Below, piece after piece: positions 54,876 to 64,000 of a stretch of 64,000 nt of DNA (position 1 is the stretch's first letter; each line of letters opens with the position of its first letter). The translations under genes were made by a program, and so were the position numbers. The DNA comes from Mycobacterium genavense ATCC 51234 (GTDB lineage: Bacteria > Actinomycetota > Actinomycetes > Mycobacteriales > Mycobacteriaceae). The stretch is taken from NCBI RefSeq assembly GCF_000526915.1, contig NZ_JAGZ01000007.1:153268-217267 (forward strand), in the 5' to 3' direction. Under the pieces are notes generated by a model. It was not told the origin of the DNA, made no database searches, and saw only the letters and a program-made list of their open reading frames with translations.

Positions 54876-55745
54876 ATGACCAACGTCGCGGTGTTGCGTG
54901 CCCGGTTCCCGCGGGCGGCGGAAAACCTGAACAAATACGGTGGGGCGGCCGGTCGGGGCCTGGATGACCTGGGCCAGATGGCCTGGTTCGGGCTGTTGTG
55001 CATTGGGCAGGTGCCGCATGCGTTGCGCAATTATCGCAAGGAGACGTTGCGGCTGATCGCCCAGATCGGGATGGGCACCGGGGCGATGGCGGTCGTCGGT
55101 GGGACTGTGGCCATCGTCGGCTTTGTCACGTTGTCGGGCAGCTCGCTGGTCGCCATCCAGGGGTTTGCGTCGCTGGGCAATATCGGGGTGGAGGCGTTCA
55201 CCGGGTTTTTCGCCGCGCTGATCAATGTGCGCATCGCCGCGCCGGTGGTCACCGGGATCGCGATGGCGGCCACCGTGGGTGCGGGCGCGACCGCCGAGCT
55301 GGGCGCGATGCGCATCAGCGAGGAGATCGACGCCTTGGAAGTGATGGGCATCAAGTCGATCTCGTTCTTGGCGACCACGCGGTTTATGGCCGGGCTGGTG
55401 GTGATCATCCCGATCTATGCGCTGGCGATGATCATGTGCTTTTTGTCGCCGCAGATCACCACGACGGTGCTCTATGGGCAGTCCAACGGAACCTATGACC
55501 ACTACTTCCGCACGTTCTTGCGCCCCGATGACGTGTTCTGGTCGTTTCTGGAGGCCATCATCATCACCGCGGTCGTGATGATCACCCACTGCTTCTACGG
55601 CTACAACGCCGGCGGTGGTCCCGTCGGTGTCGGCGAGGTCGTGGGCCGCTCGATGCGCTTCTCGCTGGTCTCGGTGCAAGTTGTCGTGTTGTCCGCCGCG
55701 TTGGCGCTCTACGGCGTCAACCCGAACTTCGCCTTAACGGTGTAG
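54876..55745 (+). CDS. yrbE1B: Mce1 permease YrbE1B
   Basis: 289 residues, the same length as in M. tuberculosis. Family motif SEEIDALEVMGIKSISFLATTRF; helices such as MAVVGGTVAIVGFVTLSG and FMAGLVVIIPIYALAMIMCF. The gene starts 1 bp after the yrbE1A stop. Second half of the permease dimer. Intact. Confidence 0.96.
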   Translation: MTNVAVLRARFPRAAENLNKYGGAAGRGLDDLGQMAWFGLLCIGQVPHALRNYRKETLRLIAQIGMGTGAMAVVGGTVAIVGFVTLSGSSLVAIQGFASLGNIGVEAFTGFFAALINVRIAAPVVTGIAMAATVGAGATAELGAMRISEEIDALEVMGIKSISFLATTRFMAGLVVIIPIYALAMIMCFLSPQITTTVLYGQSNGTYDHYFRTFLRPDDVFWSFLEAIIITAVVMITHCFYGYNAGGGPVGVGEVVGRSMRFSLVSVQVVVLSAALALYGVNPNFALTV

Positions 55746-55751
55746 CCGCCC

Positions 55752-57053
55752 ATGACTCGACCCGGCAAGATCAAATCGCGACGCACGCCGCCGTACAAAT
55801 TGGCCGGATTCGCCGCGCTAATAGTTGCCGTCGTCGCCCTGGTCCTGATCTATGGGCAGTTCCGCGGTGATTTCACTCCGAAGACGAAGTTGACGATGTT
55901 GGCCTCGCGTGCGGGGCTGGTGATGGATCCGGGTTCGAAGGTCACCTATAACGGGGTGGAGATCGGCCGGGTGGGCAGCATTTCGGAGATCGTGCGCGAT
56001 GGTAAGCCGGCGGCGAAGTTCACCTTGGATGTCTATCCGCGGTATTTGTCGCTGATTCCGGCCAATGTCAACGCCGACATCAAGGCGACCACGGTGTTCG
56101 GTGGTAAGTATGTGTCGCTGACGACGCCGCAAAACCCGTCGCCGCAACGACTGTCGGCGTCGTCGGTGATCGATGCGCGGTCGGTGACCGCGGAGATCAA
56201 CACGTTGTTTCAGACCGTCACCTCGATCGCGCAGAAGGTGGATCCGGTCAAGCTGAACCTGACGCTGAGCGCGGCCGCGCAGTCGCTGGCCGGCCTGGGT
56301 GACAAATTCGGGCAGTCGATCGTCAACGGCAACGCGGTGCTCGATGACGTCAACCCGCAGATGCCCCAGATCCGCCGTGACATCCAGCAGCTGGCCAGCC
56401 TCGGCGACACTTACGCCAACGCCTCGCCGGACCTGTTCGACTTCCTCAACCACGCGGTCGTCACCTCGCGCACCATCAACGCCCAGCAAAAGGATCTGGA
56501 CTCCGCGTTGTTGGCCGCTGCCGGGTTCGGCAACACCGGGGCACAGATCTTCGAGAAGGGCGGCCCCTACCTGGCCCGCGGCGCCGCCGACCTGGTGCCC
56601 TCGGCACAACTGCTCGACACCTACAGCCCGGCGATTTTCTGCACCCTGCGCAACTACCACGACATCGAGCCCAAGGCCGCCTCGTTCCTGGCCGGCAACG
56701 GCTACTCGTTGAACGCCCACACCGAGGCGCTGTCCGGCCTCGGTCTGCTCGTCAACCCCGTCTCGGCGGTGGCCACGATCGCCAGCCTGGTCGGTGGCCT
56801 GGCCGGGGTGGTCGGCGGCGCGCCCAACCCCTACATCTATCCGGAGAACCTGCCGCGGGTGAACGCCCGTGGTGGGCCGGGGGGTGCGCCGGGTTGCTGG
56901 CAGCACATCACCCACGACCTGTGGCCCGCTCCCGAGCTGGTGATGGACTCCGGCAACAGCATTGCGCCGTACAACCACCTCGACACCGGTTCGCCCTACG
57001 CCATCGAGTATGTGTGGGGCCGTCAGGTAGGGGATAACACGATCAACCCATGA
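55752..57053 (+). CDS. mce1A: Mce1A, MCE-domain lipid-import protein
   Basis: 433 residues. One N-terminal membrane helix (LAGFAALIVAVVALVLIYGQ), then an MCE domain (about 42-118: KLTMLASRAGLVMDPGSKVT, YNGVEIGRVGSI) and a long helical region for the periplasmic tunnel. In M. tuberculosis Mce1A binds host-derived fatty acids and lies in the cell envelope. Its stop overlaps mce1B. Intact. Confidence 0.96.
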   Translation: MTRPGKIKSRRTPPYKLAGFAALIVAVVALVLIYGQFRGDFTPKTKLTMLASRAGLVMDPGSKVTYNGVEIGRVGSISEIVRDGKPAAKFTLDVYPRYLSLIPANVNADIKATTVFGGKYVSLTTPQNPSPQRLSASSVIDARSVTAEINTLFQTVTSIAQKVDPVKLNLTLSAAAQSLAGLGDKFGQSIVNGNAVLDDVNPQMPQIRRDIQQLASLGDTYANASPDLFDFLNHAVVTSRTINAQQKDLDSALLAAAGFGNTGAQIFEKGGPYLARGAADLVPSAQLLDTYSPAIFCTLRNYHDIEPKAASFLAGNGYSLNAHTEALSGLGLLVNPVSAVATIASLVGGLAGVVGGAPNPYIYPENLPRVNARGGPGGAPGCWQHITHDLWPAPELVMDSGNSIAPYNHLDTGSPYAIEYVWGRQVGDNTINP

Positions 57054-58090
57054 AAATCACCGGTACGCTCGTCAAACTCGGCATCTTCTCGCTGGTGCTG
57101 CTGCTGTTCACCGTGATGATCGTCGTGGTGTTCGGCCAGATGCGCTTCGACCGCACCAACGCCTACACCGCGGAGTTCGCCAACATCAGCGGGCTGCGGG
57201 CCGGCCAGTTCGTGCGCGCCTCCGGGGTGGAGATCGGCAAGGTCGACTCGGTGCAGCTGGTCGATGGCGGCAAGCGCGTGCGGGTGAAGTTCAACGTGGA
57301 TCGCTCGGTTCCGCTGTATCAGTCGACGACCGCGCAGATCCGCTACCTCGATCTGATCGGCAACCGGTATTTGGAGCTCAAGCGCGGCGAGGGTGAAGGC
57401 GCCGACAAGGTGCTGGCGCCGGGGGGGTTCATCCCGCTGTCGCGCACCGCGCCGGCGCTGGACCTGGATGCGCTGATCGGTGGTTTCAAGCCGCTGTTTC
57501 GGGCGCTGGACCCGGAGAAGGTTAACACCATCGCGACCGCGCTGGTCACGGTGTTTCAGGGGCAGGGCGGCACCATCAACGACATCCTGGACAACACCGC
57601 GCAGCTGACTAGCCAGATCGGCGAGCGTGACCAGGCCATCGGCGAGGTGATCAAGAACCTCAACGTCGTGCTGGACACCACCGTGCGGCATCGCCAGCAA
57701 TTCGACCAGACCGTCAACAACCTCGAAATCCTGATCAGCGGGCTCAAGGACCACGGCGACCAGCTGGCGGGCGGGACCGCGCACATCAGCAACGCCGCCG
57801 GCACGGTGGCCGACCTACTGGCCGAAGACCGCGCACTACTGCACAAGTCCATCAACTACCTCGACGGGATCCAGCAGCCGCTGATCGACCAGCAAGACCA
57901 ACTGCAGGACTACCTGAAGAAGGTGCCGGGCGCGCTGAACATGATCGGGCGCGCGATCGGGTCCTACGGCGACTTCGTGAACTTCTACGCCTGTGACATC
58001 ACGTTGAAGATCAACGGTTTGCAGGCTGGTGGCCCGGTGCGCACGGTGCGGCTTTTCCAGCAGCCGACGGGTAGGTGCACGCCGCAATGA
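57050..58090 (+). CDS. mce1B: Mce1B
   Basis: 346 residues, exactly the M. tuberculosis length. N-terminal helix FSLVLLLFTVMIVVVFG, MCE domain YTAEFANISGLRAGQFVRAS with GVEIGKVDSVQLV, then coiled-coil-rich helices. Overlaps its neighbours at both ends (ATGA). Subunit of the Mce1 hexamer. Intact. Confidence 0.96.
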   Translation: MKITGTLVKLGIFSLVLLLFTVMIVVVFGQMRFDRTNAYTAEFANISGLRAGQFVRASGVEIGKVDSVQLVDGGKRVRVKFNVDRSVPLYQSTTAQIRYLDLIGNRYLELKRGEGEGADKVLAPGGFIPLSRTAPALDLDALIGGFKPLFRALDPEKVNTIATALVTVFQGQGGTINDILDNTAQLTSQIGERDQAIGEVIKNLNVVLDTTVRHRQQFDQTVNNLEILISGLKDHGDQLAGGTAHISNAAGTVADLLAEDRALLHKSINYLDGIQQPLIDQQDQLQDYLKKVPGALNMIGRAIGSYGDFVNFYACDITLKINGLQAGGPVRTVRLFQQPTGRCTPQ

Positions 58091-59673
58091 GAACGTTGGA
58101 ACCGCCGAACCGGCTGCGGATCGGCCTGATGGGCATCGTGGTCACGCTGCTGGTCATCGGCGTGGGGCAAAGCTTCACCAGTGTCCCGGTGTTGATGGCG
58201 CGGCCGGCTTATTACGGGCAGTTCACCGATTCGGGCGGGATCAATGTTGGCGACAAGGTGCGCATCGCCGGCATGGATGTCGGCAAGGTCGAGGCCCTCA
58301 CCATCGATGGTGATCACGTCGTGATGAAGTTCTCGATCGGCACCAACACCATCGGCACCGAGAGCCGGCTGGCGATCCGCACCGACACGATCCTGGGCAA
58401 GAAGGTGATGGAGATCGAGGCGCGCGGCAGCCAGCAGCTGCGGCCCGGGGCCACGCTGCCGATCGGTCAGAGCACCACGCCGTATCAGATTTACGACGCG
58501 TTCTTCGACGTCACCAAGGCCGCGACGGGCTGGAACATCGACGAGGTCAAGCAGTCGCTGCACGTGCTGTCGCAGACCATCGACCAGACCTACCCGCATT
58601 TGAGCGCCGCGCTCGAGGGGGTCTCGAAGTTCTCCGACACGGTCGGCAGACGCGACACCGAGGTCAAGCACCTGTTGGCCCAGGCCAACCAGGTGGCCAG
58701 CGTGCCCGGGGACCGCAGCGAGCAGGTGGACCGGCTGCTGGTCAACGCCAAGACGCTGCTGGCCGCGTTCAACGAACGCGGCCAGGCCATCAACGCGCTG
58801 CTGAGCAATATCGCCGCGTTCTCCGAACAGGTCAAGGGCCTGATCAACGACAACCCCAACCTCAACCACGTGCTCGAGCAGCTGCGCACCATCAGCCAGA
58901 TCCTGGTCGAGCGCAAGGACGACGTGGCCAACGGGCTCACCGAGGTCGGCAGGTTCCTGCCGTCGCTGAACGAGGCGATCGCGTCGGGACCGTTCTTCAA
59001 GGTCGTCCTGCACAACCTGGCGCTCTACCAGATCATCCAGCCCTGGGTGGATGCGGCGTTTAAGAAGCGCGGTATCGATCCGGAGAATTTCTGGCGCAGT
59101 GCGGGTCTGCCGGAGTACCGCTGGCCCGACCCGAACGGGACGCGGTTCCCCAATGGTGCGCCGCCACCGGCACCGCCGGTGCTGGAGGGCACCCCGGATC
59201 ACCCGGGACCGGCCATCCCCCCCGGGTCGCCGTGCTCGTACACGCCGGCCAACCCGGGCGGCAATATCACCGTCGGCGAGGGCCTGCCGCGGCCGTGGAA
59301 TCCGCTGCCGTGTGCGGGTGCCAGTGTGGGCCCGTTCGGGGGGCCGGGTTTCCCGGCGCCGGTCGATGTGGCGACCTCGCCGCCGAACCCGGACGGGTTG
59401 CCGCCCACGCCGGGCATCAATATCGCCGGGCGGCCGGGGGATGCGCCGCCGAACGTGCCGGGCACGCCGGTGCCGCTGCCGACGCAGGCTCCGCCGGGCG
59501 CGCGCACCGAGAACCTGGGACCGGCCGGGCCGACGCCGCCGCCGTCGACGTTTGCTCCAGGTTTGCCGCCGGGCCCGCCGGCCCCGCCCGGGCCGGGCAA
59601 TCAGTTGCCGGCGCCGTTTATCAACCCGGGCGGATCCGGCGGTAGTGGTGTCACGGGAGGTAGCCAGAATTGA
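58087..59673 (+). CDS. mce1C: Mce1C with Pro-rich C-terminal tail
   Basis: 528 residues from ATG 58087. Helix LRIGLMGIVVTLLVIGVGQSF, MCE domain YYGQFTDSGGINVGDKVRIA with GMDVGKVEALTI, helical tunnel part to about residue 350, then a long Pro/Gly-rich tail (PPGPPAPPGPGNQLPAPF) expected outside the tunnel. Start overlaps mce1B. Intact. Confidence 0.95.
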   Translation: MRTLEPPNRLRIGLMGIVVTLLVIGVGQSFTSVPVLMARPAYYGQFTDSGGINVGDKVRIAGMDVGKVEALTIDGDHVVMKFSIGTNTIGTESRLAIRTDTILGKKVMEIEARGSQQLRPGATLPIGQSTTPYQIYDAFFDVTKAATGWNIDEVKQSLHVLSQTIDQTYPHLSAALEGVSKFSDTVGRRDTEVKHLLAQANQVASVPGDRSEQVDRLLVNAKTLLAAFNERGQAINALLSNIAAFSEQVKGLINDNPNLNHVLEQLRTISQILVERKDDVANGLTEVGRFLPSLNEAIASGPFFKVVLHNLALYQIIQPWVDAAFKKRGIDPENFWRSAGLPEYRWPDPNGTRFPNGAPPPAPPVLEGTPDHPGPAIPPGSPCSYTPANPGGNITVGEGLPRPWNPLPCAGASVGPFGGPGFPAPVDVATSPPNPDGLPPTPGINIAGRPGDAPPNVPGTPVPLPTQAPPGARTENLGPAGPTPPPSTFAPGLPPGPPAPPGPGNQLPAPFINPGGSGGSGVTGGSQN

Positions 59674-61283
59674 GCACCATCTTTGACGTCCGCAACATCC
59701 GGCTGCCGAAGTTTTCCCGGACGACGGTGATCGTGGGGGCGCTGGTCATCGTGGTGGCGCTGGTCGTGGGCTATGTCGGGTACCGGCTGTTTGAGAAGCT
59801 GACCACCAACACCGTCGTGGCCTACTTCCCGGCCGCCAACGCCCTCTATAAGGGGGACAAGGTCCAGATCATGGGCCTGCGGGTGGGCGCGATCGACAGC
59901 ATCGAGCCGGTCGGCGACAAGATGAAGGTCACCTTCCACTACGCCAACAAGTACAAGGTCCCGGCCAACGCCTCGGCGGTGATTCTCAACCCCACCCTGG
60001 TGGCCTCGCGCGCGATCCAGCTGGAACCGCCCTACAAGGGCGGGCCGGTGCTCGCCGACAACGCGGTGATCCCCGAAGAGCGCACCCAGGTGCCGGTGGA
60101 GTGGGACGAGTTGCGCAACAGCATCACCAACATCATCTCCAAGCTGGGTCCGACCACCGAGCAGCCAACGGGTCCGTTCGGGGAGGTCATCTCGTCGTTC
60201 GCCGACGGGCTGGAAGGCAAGAGCAAGCAGATCAACACCGCGCTGAACAGCTTGTCCTCGGCGCTCAACGCGCTCAACGAGGGCCGCGGTGACTTCTTCG
60301 CCGTGGTGCGCAGCCTGGCGTTGTTCGTCAACGCGCTGCACCACGACGACGCGCAGTTCGTCGCGCTCAACCAGAACCTGGCCGACGTCACCGGCCGGCT
60401 GGCCTCTTCCGACAATGACCTGTCCAACGCCATTCAGCAGTTCGACAGCCTGCTGAGCACCGTGCGGCCCTGGCTGGACAAAAACCACGAGGTGTTGGCG
60501 ACCGACGTCAACATCTTGGCCACCGCGACAAACACGCTGCTGCAACCGGATCCGCTGAACGGGTTGGAGACCGCGCTGCACGTGTTGCCGACGGCCGCGG
60601 CCAACATCAACCAGATCTATCACCCGTCGCACGGTTCGGTGGTCGCCATTCCGGCGATCACCAACTTCGCAAACCCGATGCAGTTCATCTGTAGTTCGAT
60701 TCAGGCCGGCAGCCGGCTGGGCTATCAGGAATCTGCCGAACTGTGCGCGCAGTACCTGGCGCCGATCTTGGATGCGATCAAGTTCAACTACTTGCCATTC
60801 GGGTTGAACCTGTTCAGCACCGCCGAGACGCTGCCCAAGCAGGTGGCCTACTCCGAGGAGCGGCTGCGTCCGCCGAACGGCTACAAGGACACCACCGTCC
60901 CGGGTATCTGGGTGCCCGACACTCCGCTGTCGCACCGCAACACCCAGCAAGGCTGGATCGTGGCGCCGGGCATGCAGGGCCAGCAGGTCGGGCCGATCAC
61001 CGCGGGCCTGATGACCCCCGACTCGCTCGCCGAGCTGATGGGCGGGCCCAACATCGAGCCGGTCCAGTCTCAGTACCAAACCCCGCCGGGACCGCCCAAC
61101 GCCTACGACGAGAACCCGATCCTGCCGCCCATCGGGCTGCGGGCGCCGACGCCGATCCAGCCGCCGGCGCCGGGGCCGGGCGTCATCCCGGGACCGGTGG
61201 CTCCCACGCCCGCGCCGGTCGCGGCCCCGGCACCCAACGCCGGTGGTCCGCCGATCGCCGCTGACTTCGGGGGTGGCCAGTAA
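59670..61283 (+). CDS. mce1D: Mce1D
   Basis: 537 residues from TTG 59670 overlapping the mce1C stop (TTGA). Membrane helix VIVGALVIVVALVVGYVGYR, MCE domain VVAYFPAANALYKGDKVQIM with GLRVGAIDSIEPV, and a Pro/Ala-rich tail with APTPAPVAAPAP. Subunit of the Mce1 tunnel. Its stop overlaps the mce1E start (TAATG). Intact. Confidence 0.95.
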   Translation: MSTIFDVRNIRLPKFSRTTVIVGALVIVVALVVGYVGYRLFEKLTTNTVVAYFPAANALYKGDKVQIMGLRVGAIDSIEPVGDKMKVTFHYANKYKVPANASAVILNPTLVASRAIQLEPPYKGGPVLADNAVIPEERTQVPVEWDELRNSITNIISKLGPTTEQPTGPFGEVISSFADGLEGKSKQINTALNSLSSALNALNEGRGDFFAVVRSLALFVNALHHDDAQFVALNQNLADVTGRLASSDNDLSNAIQQFDSLLSTVRPWLDKNHEVLATDVNILATATNTLLQPDPLNGLETALHVLPTAAANINQIYHPSHGSVVAIPAITNFANPMQFICSSIQAGSRLGYQESAELCAQYLAPILDAIKFNYLPFGLNLFSTAETLPKQVAYSEERLRPPNGYKDTTVPGIWVPDTPLSHRNTQQGWIVAPGMQGQQVGPITAGLMTPDSLAELMGGPNIEPVQSQYQTPPGPPNAYDENPILPPIGLRAPTPIQPPAPGPGVIPGPVAPTPAPVAAPAPNAGGPPIAADFGGGQ

Positions 61284-62437
61284 TGCGCGCGATGATCCGG
61301 CATCGGGCCTGGCAGGCTGTGGTGTTGCTGGCGGCCGCCATGGTGTTGAGTTCGTGTGGGTGGCGGGGCATTTCCAATGTGGCTATTCCAGGTGGGCCGG
61401 GCAGCGGTGTGGGGTCGATGACCATTTATGTGCAGGTGCCCGACACGTTGGCGATCAACGGCAACAGCAAGGTGATGGTTGCCGATGTGTTCGTCGGGTC
61501 GATCAAGGCGATCAACCTGAAGAACTGGGTGGCCACCTTGACGTTGGGGGTCAAGAACAGCGTCAAGCTGCCCAAGAACGCCGTCGCCCGGATCGGCCAG
61601 ACGTCGTTGCTGGGTTCGCAGCACGTGGAGCTGGCCGTGCCGCCGAATCCGTCGCCGGAGCTGTTGAAAAACGGTGACACCATTCCGCTGAAGAACTCGT
61701 CGTCGTATCCGACCACCGAGCAGACGCTGGCCAGCCTGTCGCTGATCTTGCGGGGTGGTGGCATCCCGAATCTGGAAGTGCTGCAAAACGAGGTCTACGA
61801 CATCTTCCACGGGCGTGGTGAGCAGATCCGCGCGTTCATCGGCAAGCTGGACACCTTCACCGCTCAGCTCAACGCGCAGCGCGACGACATCACCCGCGCG
61901 ATCGACTCCACCAACCGGCTGCTGACCTATGTGGGGGGGCGCTCCGATGTGCTGGAACGGGTGCTGACCGACATCCCGCCGCTGATCAAGCATTTCGCCG
62001 ACACCAAAAACCTGCTGATCAACGCCGTCGACTCGGTGGGCCGGCTCAGTGGGGCCGCTGACCAGTACCTGGGCGAGGCGCGCGGGCCGCTGCATACCGA
62101 CCTGCAGGCGCTGCAGTGCCCGCTCAAGGAACTCGGCCGCTCCTCGCCCTACCTGATCGGCGCGCTGAAACTGATTTTGACCCAGCCGTTCGACATAGAC
62201 ACCGTGCCGAAGATGTTCCGCGGTGACTACGTCAACATCTCGCTGACGTTGGACGTGACGTACAGCTCGGTCGACAATGCGTTCCTCACCGGAACCGGGT
62301 TGTCGGGTGCGCTGCGGGCACTCGAGCAGTCGTTTGGCCGCGACCCGGAGACGATGATCCCCGACGTGCGCTACACGCCGAACCCGAATGACGCGCCCGG
62401 CGGCCCGCTGGTGGAACGGGGGGACCGCAATTGCTGA
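61283..62437 (+). CDS. lprK: Mce1E lipoprotein (LprK)
   Basis: 384 residues. Signal peptide AVVLLAAAMVLSSCGWRG with lipobox LSSC, so the mature protein would be lipidated. MCE domain MTIYVQVPDTLAINGNSKVM with VADVFVGSIKAI. Mce E subunits are lipoproteins that anchor the tunnel. Intact. Confidence 0.96.
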   Translation: MRAMIRHRAWQAVVLLAAAMVLSSCGWRGISNVAIPGGPGSGVGSMTIYVQVPDTLAINGNSKVMVADVFVGSIKAINLKNWVATLTLGVKNSVKLPKNAVARIGQTSLLGSQHVELAVPPNPSPELLKNGDTIPLKNSSSYPTTEQTLASLSLILRGGGIPNLEVLQNEVYDIFHGRGEQIRAFIGKLDTFTAQLNAQRDDITRAIDSTNRLLTYVGGRSDVLERVLTDIPPLIKHFADTKNLLINAVDSVGRLSGAADQYLGEARGPLHTDLQALQCPLKELGRSSPYLIGALKLILTQPFDIDTVPKMFRGDYVNISLTLDVTYSSVDNAFLTGTGLSGALRALEQSFGRDPETMIPDVRYTPNPNDAPGGPLVERGDRNC

Positions 62438-63981
62438 CCCCGTTCATCCGACGCCAGCTCTGGGCGTTTCTGATCCTGACGGTTGCCTCGCTGCTGGTGC
62501 TGGGTGTCTATTACCTGCAGGTCCCCAGTCTGATGGGGCTTGGCCGGTACACGTTGAAGGCGGAGCTGCCCGCCTCGGGCGGGTTGTACCCGACGGCGAA
62601 TGTGACCTACCGGGGCATCACGATCGGCAAGGTCACCGACGTCGAGCCGACCGCGCACGGCGCCGAAGCCACCATGAGCATCGACAGCAGCTACCAGATC
62701 CCCATCGACGTGGTCGCCAACGTGCACTCGGTGTCGGCCGTCGGTGAGCAGTACCTGGACCTGGTCTCCACCGGCAATCCCGGCAAGCATTTCGCCGACG
62801 GGCAGACCATCACCAAGGGCACCGTGCCGGCCGAGATCGGTCCGGCCCTCGACACCGCCAACCGGGGCCTGGAGGCATTACCCAAGGACAAGATCGGCAA
62901 GTTGCTCGACGAGACCGCGGAATCCGTCGGCGGCCTGGGTCCCGCGCTGCAACGCCTGGTCGATTCCACCCAGGCCATCGTCGGGGACTTCAAGACCAAC
63001 ATCACCAACGTCAACGACATCATCGCCAACTCGGGGCCGGTGCTGGACAGCCAGGTGAAATCCGATGACAACATCGAACGCTGGGCGCGCAACCTCAACA
63101 CACTGGCCGCTCAAGCGGCGGCAAATGACCAGCACGTGAAAAACGTTGTGTCCCAAGCGGCCCCGACTACCGACCAGCTGAACGCGGTGTTCAGTGATGT
63201 TCGGCAATCTCTACCCCAGACGTTGGCGAACCTTGAGATCGTGCTCGACCTGCTCAAGCGCTACCACACCGGCGTGGAGCAGGTGCTGGTGTTCCTGCCC
63301 CAAGCCGCCTCGATCACCCAGACCGTATCTACCCCGTTCCCGAACCAGGCCGCGCTGGACCTCGGCTTGACGATCAACCAGCCGCCGCCCTGCCTGACCG
63401 GTTTCATTCCCGCCTCCGAGTGGCGGTCACCGGCCGATACCAGCCTGCAACCGCTGCCGTCGGGCACCTACTGCAAGATCCCGATGGACACCCCGGCCAA
63501 CAGCGTGCGCGGCTCGCGCAACATCCCCTGCGTGGATGTCCCCGGCAAGCGGGCGGCCACGCCGCGCGAGTGCCGCGACCCCAGGCCGTATGTGCCCGCC
63601 GGGACCAACCCGTGGTTCGGTGACCCGAACCAGATTCTGACCTGCCCGGCGCCGGGAGCCCGCTGCGACCAGCCCGTGAAACCCGGCATGGTGATCCCCG
63701 CGCCATCTATCAACAACGGCATGAACCCGGCGCCGTCGGACCGCGTCGCCGAGTCGCCACCTCCGGTCAGCGACTCGCTACAGCGACCAGGTACCGGCAC
63801 GGTGCAGTGCAACGGACAGCAGCCCAACCCGTGTGTCTACACGCCGATGGGACCCCCCTCGGCGGTATACAGTCCCCAAAGCGGTGAACTGGTAGGGCCC
63901 GACGGCGTCAAATACTCCGTCGAAAACTCGACCAAAACAGGAGACGACGGATGGAAGGAGATGCTGGCACCAGCCGGCTGA
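62431..63981 (+). CDS. mce1F: Mce1F
   Basis: 516 residues from TTG 62431, overlapping mce1E by 7 bp. Helix WAFLILTVASLLVLGVYYLQ, MCE domain YTLKAELPASGGLYPTANVT with YRGITIGKVTDVE, then helices and a Cys/Pro-rich tail. Last MCE subunit of the operon. Intact. Confidence 0.96.
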   Translation: MLTPFIRRQLWAFLILTVASLLVLGVYYLQVPSLMGLGRYTLKAELPASGGLYPTANVTYRGITIGKVTDVEPTAHGAEATMSIDSSYQIPIDVVANVHSVSAVGEQYLDLVSTGNPGKHFADGQTITKGTVPAEIGPALDTANRGLEALPKDKIGKLLDETAESVGGLGPALQRLVDSTQAIVGDFKTNITNVNDIIANSGPVLDSQVKSDDNIERWARNLNTLAAQAAANDQHVKNVVSQAAPTTDQLNAVFSDVRQSLPQTLANLEIVLDLLKRYHTGVEQVLVFLPQAASITQTVSTPFPNQAALDLGLTINQPPPCLTGFIPASEWRSPADTSLQPLPSGTYCKIPMDTPANSVRGSRNIPCVDVPGKRAATPRECRDPRPYVPAGTNPWFGDPNQILTCPAPGARCDQPVKPGMVIPAPSINNGMNPAPSDRVAESPPPVSDSLQRPGTGTVQCNGQQPNPCVYTPMGPPSAVYSPQSGELVGPDGVKYSVENSTKTGDDGWKEMLAPAG

Positions 63982-64000
63982 ACCCACCACCGATGTCGAT
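63951..64000 (+). CDS. Start of Mce-associated membrane protein (partial)
   Basis: ATG 63951 follows ACAGGAGACG and overlaps the mce1F end by 31 bp. Only MEGDAGTSRLNPPPMS is in the window. In M. tuberculosis mce1F is followed by Mce-associated Rv0175-Rv0178, which stabilise or assist the complex; identity is by position. Confidence 0.6.
   Translation, partial: MEGDAGTSRLNPPPMS

Noticed and set aside
59601..61079. A 490-codon minus-strand frame opposite mce1D
   Set aside because: mce1D is unmistakable on the plus strand; the antisense frame has no ribosome site or recognisable domain.

Overview
This window is chromosomal DNA from a slow-growing mycobacterium, most like the Mycobacterium avium complex. 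The evidence is the high G+C, GTG/TTG starts with ATGA/GTGA overlaps, and gene content and order matching the M. tuberculosis Rv0134-Rv0175 stretch as I recall it: cyp138, msrA, a CLC channel, tandem SAM methyltransferases, ptbB, fadE2, pntAa/pntAb/pntB, a GlcD-type oxidase, the Rv0163/Rv0164 pair, mce1R, fadD5 and the whole mce1 operon. The outstanding property is gene decay. About 25 genes carry a frameshift, an amber stop, a short tandem duplication or an inverted duplication. This degree of decay in an avium-like backbone suggests a host-restricted species under reductive evolution (M. lepraemurium is the obvious candidate; inference only).

Layout. 0-12.5 kb: hydrolase tail, TOBE protein, broken TetR/cyp138 divergent pair, msrA, broken SnoaL gene behind a KstR-type box, epimerase, DUF427, SnoaL, HhH-GPD glycosylase, Dps with a frameshifted tail, dead CLC channel, dead pirin, dead TetR, and a dead plus an intact SAM methyltransferase. 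12.5-21.2 kb: mostly intact core metabolism (aldehyde dehydrogenase, SDR, ptbB/fadE2, transhydrogenase operon, TetR). 21.2-26.2 kb: CYP125-like P450, a 41-codon gene, a TetR with palindromic sites, a dead DUF4383 membrane protein, a dead DapB-like oxidoreductase, and an SDR whose catalytic Tyr is Cys. 26.2-31.1 kb: EmbR-like regulator with a broken PknH-like kinase, then a visibly lower-G+C segment with an orphan membrane protein and two small Cys-rich secreted proteins. 31.1-50.2 kb: GlcD-type oxidase, then a heavily decayed accessory catabolic region (thioesterases, SMP-30, LLM oxidoreductase, acyl-CoA dehydrogenase, ZIP transporter, HxlR/NmrA pair, CoA-transferase, and a tightly overlapping operon of NIPSNAP, P450, alcohol dehydrogenase, aldolase, SnoaL, SDR, Baeyer-Villiger-like monooxygenase and hydrolase). 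50.2-64 kb: Rv0163/Rv0164-like genes, a mce1R wrecked by an inverted self-duplication, then an uninterrupted fadD5-yrbE1AB-mce1ABCDEF run into the first codons of a Mce-associated protein.

Functional reading. The retained genes favour lipid import (Mce1 complex plus FadD5 acyl-CoA ligase), NAD(P)H balance (PntAB), peroxide/iron protection (Dps, MsrA) and a secreted phosphatase (PtbB). Broad-substrate oxidation, regulation and transport genes have been lost. The Mce1 repressor gene is broken while its target operon is intact, which predicts derepressed mce1 expression. The proposed system of interest is an ordered ring-oxidation and cleavage pathway at 35-50 kb, now a relic, whose promoters share a bipartite motif (TACAA-N11-AGTGTCAYGC).
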